From positions 4,787 through 10,158 of the forward strand of contig WVXJ01000075.1 of NCBI GenBank assembly GCA_011773575.1: 5,372 bases of DNA, written 5' to 3'. The notes below the pieces were generated by a model, which searched no databases, had not been told where the DNA came from, and saw only the letters and a list, made by a program, of their open reading frames with translations. Numbering within the stretch: position 1 is the first letter of the stretch; each line of letters opens with the position of its first letter. This DNA comes from Armatimonadota bacterium. GTDB lineage: Bacteria; Armatimonadota; Hebobacteria; Hebobacterales; WVXJ01. Shown in pieces: positions 1-5,372 of the stretch. The translations under genes were made by a program, and so were the position numbers.

Positions 1-845
1 CCCAGGGTGATGTTGACACCGCCCTCGAAATCGAGGAGTTTCATGGGGATGTGCCCCTGGTCATGGTACATGCATACGATGCCGTCGAAACGGCCCCGCC
101 GAACGGCCAGATAGAAGGCCGTATCAGGTGGAACCGGACCGATGGCTTTCATTCCCTTACCCTTTGCCTCCTCAATGGCGGGCTCTATTTCATCGGCCTC
201 TTCGCTGCCGAAAAGCCCGCCTTCGCCGGCATGGGGATTCAGGCCGAGAACCGCAATGCGCGGCTTATCGATAAACCGCTTGAGAGCATCGTAGGTTAGT
301 TCAATCACCTTGCTGATGCGTTTCTTCTTGACCTGCTTCACTGCGTCGGCCAATGAAACATGGGTGGAGACATGGGTGACGACAAGTTCATCTGTTGCCA
401 GCATCATTGTGAAATCACAGGCCTGACATAGTTCGGCAATCAGTTCAGTATGTCCGCAGAACTTTGGATCAGACAGTTGAGTGGCGGCCTTATTCATCGG
501 CAGGGTGACAACGGCCGCAATGTCGCCGTCCAAGGCGGCCTTGGTTGCCGCAACAACGTATTCTCTGGCGGCCATACCGGATTTCTTGCTCGGTTTGCCG
601 ACAGTGATTTCTTCTTTCTTGAGGGAGCGAAGGTCTCGGACATTGAGAAACCCTTCACTGACATCGTCAATGCGGCTCACCCGCCGTAAGGGAACCCCAT
701 AGCCGAGCAATTCATTACAGTGCTCAAGAACCGGGAAATCACCGAAGACGACAATCGGGTGTGCAATCTCCCTATTGCAGTAGGCCTTCAGCGCTATCTC
801 CGGTCCCACCCCGCTGGAATCACCCATGGTTACACCGATCAACAT
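1..845 (-). CDS. pdxA: PdxA-family (PdxA2-type) 4-phospho-acid-sugar dehydrogenase, C-terminus cut off by window edge
   Basis: This gene reads leftward from an ATG at 845-843 and is still open at base 1. It gives 281 codons of a family usually about 330 residues long, so roughly 45-50 C-terminal residues are missing. I translated it by hand with no frameshift. Visible family motifs are GDSSGVGPE (residues 8-16), LPMNKAA (115-121), GHTE (131-134), THVSTHVSL (157-165), LNPHAGEGG (202-210) and MYHDQGHIPMKL (259-270). H162, H205 and H261 align with the three divalent-metal ligands of E. coli PdxA. The family oxidises a hydroxyl next to a phosphorylated carbon chain using NAD, and the product decarboxylates. 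Housekeeping PdxA acts on 4-phosphohydroxy-L-threonine in vitamin B6 synthesis. PdxA2 paralogues act on D-threonate or D-erythronate 4-phosphate. Placement right behind a DUF1537 kinase favours the catabolic PdxA2 role, which is inference. The start overlaps the kinase 3' end by 26 bases and has a good ribosome binding site. The protein should be cytoplasmic. Confidence 0.93.
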   Translation of the reverse strand, partial: MLIGVTMGDSSGVGPEIALKAYCNREIAHPIVVFGDFPVLEHCNELLGYGVPLRRVSRIDDVSEGFLNVRDLRSLKKEEITVGKPSKKSGMAAREYVVAATKAALDGDIAAVVTLPMNKAATQLSDPKFCGHTELIAELCQACDFTMMLATDELVVTHVSTHVSLADAVKQVKKKRISKVIELTYDALKRFIDKPRIAVLGLNPHAGEGGLFGSEEADEIEPAIEEAKGKGMKAIGPVPPDTAFYLAVRRGRFDGIVCMYHDQGHIPMKLLDFEGGVNITL

Positions 846-2088
846 GGCCCTGTCCTCGATTTCTAGTTTGACAAATTAACTTTTTGATGATTGCCAATAC
901 TTCAACCGAGCCAAAGCCGCCTGCCTTCGTCACCAGGCACAACTCATGTTGATCGAGCGCTACTTTCGACATGGGTATCCCGGGCACAACTTCCTTCACA
1001 GGAGTTATGGTGGCATCCTGCAACACCCCCTTTGCGGTATCACCGCCGAAGACGATGAGTCCGTCGAGCGGCACTTGTTCTATCACGCGTCGAACAATGC
1101 ATCCATTCTGCTGAGCAACGAGACGGTGAGCGCCGTCTTCGTCAATGCCCAGACTTCTTGCATACTCTAGATAAGCGGGCAATCCATCAATTGAACCGAT
1201 GGTTCGCAAGATAAGGTGGCGTTGAGCAGAAAGTGAGTCAATGATGCGTTGAATTAACGCTCTTCCCTCAGCGCCGTCCAGAAAATCCGCCCGCATTACT
1301 TGTTCCGGAGTCAGGCCGATGGCCGGAAAACCCTGGTCCTCGGCATGGCGCACCTGTGTGAGAGAAACCATATTTAAACTACCACATACCGTCAGGCTTG
1401 TATCTATTTCGGGGGGCTGTGATATCTCTGTTTGCGGAAGATTCAGAGCTTGCGCAAGGTACTCAGTAAAGCCTGCCGGGCCCGCCGTCAGTTGCAGCCT
1501 GTCAAGTCTTCGCAGGACCTCCGCTGTCCCAGCCAAGTCCTCATCTGTTTCTCCGTCACAGACAAGGATCGCCGGGCTAGCTGCGGCTTCAAGCACATTC
1601 TCCAGCGCCCGGCTGTCTGCCACTTCTTTGACGGGCAGATGACACCGAGATTTGAGTATTCCCGGAATAGGAGTCTCAGCAATGCGTTCTCCGTTCACAC
1701 AGAGGTGTCCGTTCTTGCAAGTGCGGCCCAATCTGGGATAGGCCGGAATATAGATCAGCGGCTGGCCCGGGAAAGCTGAACAGAGCGCGCTCAATTCGTC
1801 GGCGATATTCCCGCGCAGGGTTGAATCTGTCTTCTTATAGACATACCTGATGCCGCTCTCACGGGCGAAGGCGGCCACCCGCCTTACCCGCTGCGCGGCC
1901 TCGTCTGACGGCAGGTTGCGGCTGTCCGTATCCACCACCAGGACGCGGATGGAATCGTCCATGTTTGAGGCATCGGAAGGAAATTGGGGAGTGACGAGAG
2001 CGCCGACACTGTGTTTGGCAAACTGCGCGCCAACCTCGATTGCGCCGGTTAAATCATCCGCGATAACAAGCACATCGGGCTCGTTCAC
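820..2088 (-). CDS. Four-carbon acid sugar kinase family protein (DUF1537; D-threonate/erythronate-type kinase)
   Basis: This encodes a cytoplasmic ATP-dependent kinase of 422 residues, a normal length for the two-domain DUF1537 family. The N-terminal substrate domain carries IADDLTGA (residues 9-16), KTDSTLRGNI (86-95) and PAYPRLGRT (115-123). The C-terminal nucleotide domain, from about residue 230, carries a CGSLNMVSLTQ stretch (235-245), GGDTAKGVL (348-356) and TKAGGFG (387-393). Characterised members phosphorylate the 4-hydroxyl of D-threonate, D-erythronate or 3-oxo-tetronates, and the exact substrate here is unknown. I chose the GTG at 2088-2086. It stands directly before the conserved N-terminal strand, one base after the activator's TAA, with a G-run as ribosome binding site. 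The frame stays open upstream to 2265, but that stretch lies inside the activator gene and reads as a serine- and arginine-rich shadow without family similarity. The 3' end overlaps the pdxA-like gene. That neighbour suggests phosphorylation first and C3 oxidation second, as in the DtnK/PdxA2 route. Confidence 0.94.
   Translation of the reverse strand: MNEPDVLVIADDLTGAIEVGAQFAKHSVGALVTPQFPSDASNMDDSIRVLVVDTDSRNLPSDEAAQRVRRVAAFARESGIRYVYKKTDSTLRGNIADELSALCSAFPGQPLIYIPAYPRLGRTCKNGHLCVNGERIAETPIPGILKSRCHLPVKEVADSRALENVLEAAASPAILVCDGETDEDLAGTAEVLRRLDRLQLTAGPAGFTEYLAQALNLPQTEISQPPEIDTSLTVCGSLNMVSLTQVRHAEDQGFPAIGLTPEQVMRADFLDGAEGRALIQRIIDSLSAQRHLILRTIGSIDGLPAYLEYARSLGIDEDGAHRLVAQQNGCIVRRVIEQVPLDGLIVFGGDTAKGVLQDATITPVKEVVPGIPMSKVALDQHELCLVTKAGGFGSVEVLAIIKKLICQTRNRGQGHVDRCNHG
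853..857 (-). promoter_or_regulatory. Ribosome binding site of the PdxA-family gene
   Basis: GAGGA on the minus strand lies seven bases before the ATG at 845. It sits inside the last codons of the kinase gene and supports this start over the in-frame ATG six codons later. The overlap of the two reading frames implies translational coupling. Confidence 0.75.
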
Positions 2089-2089
2089 A

Positions 2090-2992
2090 TTACCCCCCCA
2101 CGCGGACTGTGAGCCCGAGTTCCTCAAACTGTGTCGTGAGGGTGTCCACGAACTGCTGGCTCGGCGGCTGTAAGCCTTTGAGGGAGTATTCTTCGCCCAG
2201 GCTTTCGTATTTCGACTCGGCGAGGCGGTTGTAGGGCATGAGGTGAACCTCTTCCGGCCCTCCATTCCTGGAAATCCACTCCGTCAGCCTGGAGAAGAAC
2301 CTGTCTTCATCATTACATCCTGGAATAAGTGGAATCCGCAGGATGACTTTCGCCCCATTATCAAGCAAGTGGCCCAGGTTGGCAAGGATGCGGCGGTTAT
2401 GGAATCCGGTAATAGCACGGTGTGTATCCGGATCCATCTGCTTGATGTCATATAGCCAGAGATCCACAACCCTCACTAGTGGCGCTATTACTTTCCATTC
2501 TGAAAGTCCACAGGTTTCGATTGCAGTGTGGATCTTCTCCTTGCGTGCCAGGCTCAGGAGAGAGCGCGCGCCTTTCGCCTGTGCCAGCGGCTCTCCACCG
2601 GAGATGGTGAGTCCGCCGCCGGAGTTCTCGTAAAAGGCTTTATCCCTCCTTACTACTTCCATAATCTCTTGAGGTGTGCGCTGTTCGCCTACGAGGTTCA
2701 GCGCTCCGGTTGGGCAAGTCTCCACACAGCGGCCGCAGACCTTGCAGTTGGACCGTTTCAGGCCGTGAAGCCCTTCATTGATACTGTGGCCTGATTCCGG
2801 GCACACTTGCACACACTTCCCACACGCCCTGCAGCGAGAGGAACTATATGTGAGCCTGGGGCCGGGGATTTGACATTCCGGGTTGTGGCACCAGGCGCAG
2901 CGCAGCGGGCAGCCTTGAAGAAAGACGACGGTGCGAATGCCGGGCCCGTCGTGCAAAGAAAAGCGTTGAATATCAGCAATCCAAATGCGCAT
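2090..2992 (-). CDS. Glycyl-radical enzyme activating protein, radical SAM with two extra [4Fe-4S] ferredoxin-type clusters
   Basis: This 300-residue enzyme would reductively cleave S-adenosylmethionine and abstract a hydrogen from the C-terminal glycine of the adjacent radical enzyme. The N-terminal signature around HDGPGIRT (14-21) is typical of PflA-type activases. The radical SAM cluster ligands are C28, C32 and C35 (CxxxCxxC). Two ferredoxin motifs follow, C54/C57/C60/C64 and C83/C86/C89/C93, each ending in CP. An insert of this kind is usual in activases of glycyl radical eliminases and absent from short PflA itself. ISGGEPL (130-136) is the SAM-binding GGE motif. LYDIKQMDPDTHRAITG and RIPLIPGCND are further conserved blocks. 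The ATG at 2992 is chosen because it puts the signature at the usual distance from the N-terminus and has an AGGA eight bases upstream, partly inside the stop codon of the radical enzyme. The gene starts 10 bases after that stop, so the two are almost certainly co-expressed. It should be cytoplasmic and oxygen-sensitive. Confidence 0.96.
   Translation of the reverse strand: MRIWIADIQRFSLHDGPGIRTVVFLQGCPLRCAWCHNPECQIPGPRLTYSSSRCRACGKCVQVCPESGHSINEGLHGLKRSNCKVCGRCVETCPTGALNLVGEQRTPQEIMEVVRRDKAFYENSGGGLTISGGEPLAQAKGARSLLSLARKEKIHTAIETCGLSEWKVIAPLVRVVDLWLYDIKQMDPDTHRAITGFHNRRILANLGHLLDNGAKVILRIPLIPGCNDEDRFFSRLTEWISRNGGPEEVHLMPYNRLAESKYESLGEEYSLKGLQPPSQQFVDTLTTQFEELGLTVRVGG
2093..2099 (-). promoter_or_regulatory. 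G-run ribosome binding site deciding the GTG start of the kinase
   Basis: Seven consecutive G on the minus strand end four bases before the GTG at 2088. They form the last codons of the activator gene, just ahead of its TAA (2092-2090). The arrangement, G-run then TAA, one T, then GTG, indicates that ribosomes finishing the activator re-initiate on the kinase. Confidence 0.6.
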
Positions 2993-3000
2993 ACAAAATG

Positions 3001-3004
3001 TCCT
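3001..3004 (-). promoter_or_regulatory. Ribosome binding site of the activase, overlapping the radical enzyme stop codon
   Basis: The minus strand reads TAGGA across 3005-3001. TAG is the stop of the glycyl radical enzyme and AGGA is the Shine-Dalgarno element of the activase, eight bases before its ATG. This supports coupled translation of enzyme and activator. Confidence 0.65.
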
Positions 3005-5372
3005 ACGAATGTATTGTGCGGGCGATAATCTCTTCTTGCAGGCCTCGATCCAATTCCACGAAATAGGCGCTGAAGCCGCCGACTCGCACTATTAGGTTGG
3101 TGTGCAAATCAGGATTCTCGAGCGCCTCCTCAAGCAATTGGCGGCTCAACACATTTACCTGAACCTGGAATCCTCCCGCCTCGAAATAAGTGACGAGAGC
3201 GGCTTCAAGCCGTTCCAGCATCTCGTCACTGCTGAACATCTCTGGGGAGACCTTCACATTGAAGGTTACCCCGCCCACGGCCGGCACATAGTCACTCTTT
3301 GTTACAGACAGCAACAAGGCCGTCAGGCCTTTACGGTCCATGCCCTGGACGGCCCCGACGGAATCGCTCAGTGCCGCCCGCGCCCGCCGGCCGTCCGCAG
3401 ATGCCCCTGTTCCTTTGCCCAGAAGATTGTGGCTCTCCCAGGTCATGAAACCGGGAAAGCAGGCTCTGCCGGTTGCATTCGTGTGTCGCTTCACCTCTCC
3501 ATAGAAATCTTCCACCAGACCTGCGAAGACCCTGTCCGCATAATCGTCATCATTGCCGTATTTGGGCGGCTTATTCAACAGACGCTGGTGTAGTTCTTCA
3601 AATCCGTTGAAGTCAGACTTAAGAGCATTGAGAAGGTGTTCCGGATCAACCATTCCCTTGTCAAAAATGAAGTGACGGATGGCGGTCAGGCTGTCCGCCG
3701 CGGTGGACAGCCCGATTCCTTGAACATAGTCGGGATTGTAGCGCGCCCCGCCGTCGGTATAGTCCCGTCCCTTTTCCAGACAATCGGCGGTGAAACAGGA
3801 AAGAAACGGATAGGGGGTCTTCTCTTTCGCTTGTTGTTGGTTGCGGGCAGTGGCTTGCAGTCCCTTGTCCATGATGAAGGAGACTTGTTTCTTGTACGCG
3901 TCATAGAGTTCTTCGAAGTCAGCGTAAGTAGTCAAGTCGCCCAGGTCTTCTCCGAGTTGCTCTCCGGTCAGCAGGCAGCGGCCGTGGTTGAGCGTCAATT
4001 CAAGACACTTGGCGAGGTTCAAATAAGGAGCCGCTATCCACGCACAGGTTTTGCCCACCGCGGTGAGTTCAGTGCAGATGCTGTGTACCCAGTCCCAGGC
4101 GTCTTTCTCCGATACTCCGGACTGTCGCAGACTTGCCACACACACATCATCATTGAAGAGCGCGGGGTAGGAGTTTCCCGAGCCGATACAGCGCAAGGCC
4201 GCTCGCAGCAGTTCGCGCGGCATGTTGCGATGATAACGCAGGGCCAGTGACGGATGCAGCATCCGCAGATCTGCAGCCGACTTCAAACACAGCCAGGTGA
4301 GTTCATTTTCTGCGCCCTCGCCCTCCGCCTTCAAACCTCCGATGGCCAGCGGAAGAATTCCGCCTCGCGGCAATGAGGCGTTCATCTCCACGAAAAAACA
4401 TTCCAGCAATTCCAGGGCCTGCTCAGGAGTCAGCCTCTTCGCCTTCACATCTTCTTGATAGAACTCAATCAGCCAGCGGTCCAGTGTTCCCGGCCCCGCG
4501 CAATGTATAATGTGATCCGACTCCAGATTCACCAGGAGATAGATGAACCAGATCAACTGGAGCGCTTCTCGGAACGTATTGGGCGGCTCTGACGCGATTC
4601 GGCGGCAGACCGCGGCAATTTCCTGCAGCTCCGCGCGGCGGGTCTCATCTTCCTCGGATGCCGCCATCTCCAACGCTAAATCCGCGTGGCGCTGAATGAA
4701 CCGGCCGGTTGCCTCCAGGCAAATCAGCGCAGCGTTTAGGAACTCGCACGCTGCTGCATCCTGTTTCTCCTGTCCCTCCGCCGAAGAGGCACAAGGGCGG
4801 TTTTGCGAGTTCATCGCATCAGGGGAGATGGCTGCATTCCCTCCCTCTTCATGGGGGAGGGCCAGGGTGGGGGTGCTCCCCCCACCCGCCTTCGCGGGCG
4901 ACGAAGCCCGCTTCGGTCGGGCGAAGTTGCCTTTATCCTCCCCCACAAGGGGGGAGGATATGTTCTGAGTCTCAAGCCGGTCTCGAATTGCCTTGGACAG
5001 CCCTCCGAGACCGATGCTCAGGGCTCTTTGCGCGTCGGGAGCAAGGTGTAATGTGATGATGGGGGCGCGGAAAAGACCTTGCTGCTGGTAATGGAGTTCT
5101 TCGTCCTCTGACGGATCGGCGACGCGCCGCCACTCCTCACGAATCCGCGCAGCCTCCTCCTCATTGAGCGTGGTCTTCGGATGGCGGCCGACAATCAGCG
5201 CTCCGTCGGGAATCTCAAGGGGCGTCTCTTCCAACATATGGGCGAAGGCCTTTGCCCGGCGGAGGATGATAGGTTCGCCTTGAGTTTGCGCCAATGATTC
5301 AGCCTGCAGAGAGAACCACTGATGGAATTCGCCATCTCTCTCCAAAACGCCGGAGCGGAGGCTTTCTACACG
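3003..5372 (-). CDS. Glycyl radical enzyme (PFL-like superfamily, CTE-type active site), N-terminal codons beyond window edge
   Basis: Residues are numbered from a TTG at 5345. The frame stays open nine more codons to the right edge, reading RVESLRSGV, which resembles the family N-terminus, so the true start is outside and TTG is not the start. The visible protein is 789 residues. C424, in the loop HSICTELTAVGKTCAW, is the predicted thiyl-radical cysteine (codon 4076-4074) and E426 the likely acid/base. G757 in RVGGFSAYF (codon 3077-3075), 24 residues from the C-terminus, is the predicted radical glycine. Other family blocks are PFLSCFTADCLEKGRDYTDGG (514-534, first part), ADGRRARAALSD (650-661) and VQGMDRKG (666-673). 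Pyruvate formate-lyase has two adjacent active-site cysteines. Cys-x-Glu is typical of eliminases such as glycerol, propanediol and choline enzymes, but CTEL is not a loop I can tie to a known substrate. Residues about 129-169 derive from an inserted palindromic element, and family similarity resumes near residue 200. The activator follows directly. The enzyme should be cytoplasmic and oxygen-sensitive. Confidence 0.94.
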   Translation of the reverse strand, partial: RVESLRSGVLERDGEFHQWFSLQAESLAQTQGEPIILRRAKAFAHMLEETPLEIPDGALIVGRHPKTTLNEEEAARIREEWRRVADPSEDEELHYQQQGLFRAPIITLHLAPDAQRALSIGLGGLSKAIRDRLETQNISSPLVGEDKGNFARPKRASSPAKAGGGSTPTLALPHEEGGNAAISPDAMNSQNRPCASSAEGQEKQDAAACEFLNAALICLEATGRFIQRHADLALEMAASEEDETRRAELQEIAAVCRRIASEPPNTFREALQLIWFIYLLVNLESDHIIHCAGPGTLDRWLIEFYQEDVKAKRLTPEQALELLECFFVEMNASLPRGGILPLAIGGLKAEGEGAENELTWLCLKSAADLRMLHPSLALRYHRNMPRELLRAALRCIGSGNSYPALFNDDVCVASLRQSGVSEKDAWDWVHSICTELTAVGKTCAWIAAPYLNLAKCLELTLNHGRCLLTGEQLGEDLGDLTTYADFEELYDAYKKQVSFIMDKGLQATARNQQQAKEKTPYPFLSCFTADCLEKGRDYTDGGARYNPDYVQGIGLSTAADSLTAIRHFIFDKGMVDPEHLLNALKSDFNGFEELHQRLLNKPPKYGNDDDYADRVFAGLVEDFYGEVKRHTNATGRACFPGFMTWESHNLLGKGTGASADGRRARAALSDSVGAVQGMDRKGLTALLLSVTKSDYVPAVGGVTFNVKVSPEMFSSDEMLERLEAALVTYFEAGGFQVQVNVLSRQLLEEALENPDLHTNLIVRVGGFSAYFVELDRGLQEEIIARTIHS
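4834..4960. repeat. Palindrome-rich, MITE/REP-like element inserted in frame in the radical enzyme gene
   Basis: A GC-rich block of stacked hairpins. Perfect arms are 4839-4845 with 4855-4861 (7 bases), 4865-4873 with 4879-4887 (9 bases), 4894-4899 with 4906-4911 (6 bases) and 4934-4944 with 4950-4960 (11 bases). The segment CTTCGC at 4890-4895 also pairs with GCGAAG at 4921-4926. The two ends are imperfect inverted copies of each other: 4839-4861 matches the reverse complement of 4936-4958 at 17 of 23 positions. On the minus strand it encodes SSPLVGEDKG near one end and TPTLALPHEEGG near the other, peptides of the kind I associate with dispersed palindromic repeats read through as protein. 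It carries no transposase, so it would have to be mobilised in trans. I see no convincing target-site duplication. The exact ends are uncertain by several bases. Confidence 0.72.

Noticed and set aside
51..702. Three short plus-strand open frames near the left edge
   Set aside because: They are antisense to the PdxA-type gene, which is continuously open on the minus strand with all family motifs.
2089..2265. 59-codon upstream extension of the kinase frame starting with ATG at 2265
   Set aside because: It lies wholly inside the activase gene, is serine- and arginine-rich, precedes the conserved N-terminal strand of the kinase domain, and the GTG at 2088 with its G-run is the better start.
3102..3593. 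Plus-strand open frame of 163 codons
   Set aside because: Antisense shadow of the radical enzyme C-terminal part, with no domain or family signature in the predicted peptide.
3636..4250. Plus-strand open frame of 204 codons opposite the radical enzyme
   Set aside because: Antisense to a gene with unmistakable catalytic motifs; the predicted peptide has no recognisable domain. Long antisense frames are expected in GC-rich coding DNA.
4839..4958. CRISPR-like repeat pair
   Set aside because: There are only two related copies, in inverted orientation, each itself palindromic, with no spacer array or cas gene.
4934..4960. Strong hairpin as a transcription terminator
   Set aside because: It lies inside an open gene, lacks a following U-tract in either direction, and is one of several stems of a repeat element.
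4696..5056. Three overlapping plus-strand frames across the palindromic element
   Set aside because: They exist because the element has no stops on the plus strand; their glycine- and proline-rich peptides are repeat read-through, not proteins.
3003..5372. Pyruvate formate-lyase assignment
   Set aside because: The active site has a single cysteine followed by Thr-Glu instead of the adjacent cysteine pair, and the activase carries the extra ferredoxin-type clusters typical of non-PFL partners.

Overview
The window is one densely packed stretch of a minus-strand operon with no intergenic gap longer than 10 bases. In transcription order (right to left) it holds: a glycyl radical enzyme (GRE) whose first codons lie beyond the right edge; its radical-SAM activating enzyme with two extra ferredoxin-type clusters; a two-domain four-carbon acid sugar kinase of the DUF1537 family; and a PdxA-family dehydrogenase of the PdxA2 type that runs off the left edge. 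The junctions are a 10-base gap, a 1-base gap and a 26-base overlap. Each of the three starts visible in the window has a purine-rich ribosome binding site inside the preceding gene or its stop codon, so co-transcription and translational coupling are likely.

No taxonomic marker is present. The glycyl radical pair points to an anaerobe or facultative anaerobe, because the radical is destroyed by oxygen. The DNA is moderately GC-rich, Shine-Dalgarno signals are clear, and a dispersed-type palindromic element sits inside a coding gene. This fits an uncultivated anaerobic bacterium, but I cannot name a phylum.

How the genes may work together: DUF1537 kinases and PdxA2 dehydrogenases are known to act in sequence on C4 acid sugars such as D-threonate. 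The kinase makes the 4-phosphate, the dehydrogenase oxidises C3, and the product loses CO2 to give dihydroxyacetone phosphate. Finding this pair behind a GRE and its activator suggests an anaerobic catabolic route. In it, the radical enzyme would generate or process the substrate handed to the kinase, with carbon entering glycolysis as a triose phosphate. The radical enzyme has a Cys-Thr-Glu active-site loop rather than the Cys-Cys pair of pyruvate formate-lyase, so it is more likely an eliminase or other lyase. Its substrate cannot be read from the sequence.

The most unusual physical feature is a palindrome-rich element of about 127 bases (4834-4960) inserted in frame near the N-terminus of the radical enzyme. 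It adds about 40 residues or more without breaking the gene. The plus strand appears to hold only antisense shadows of these four genes.
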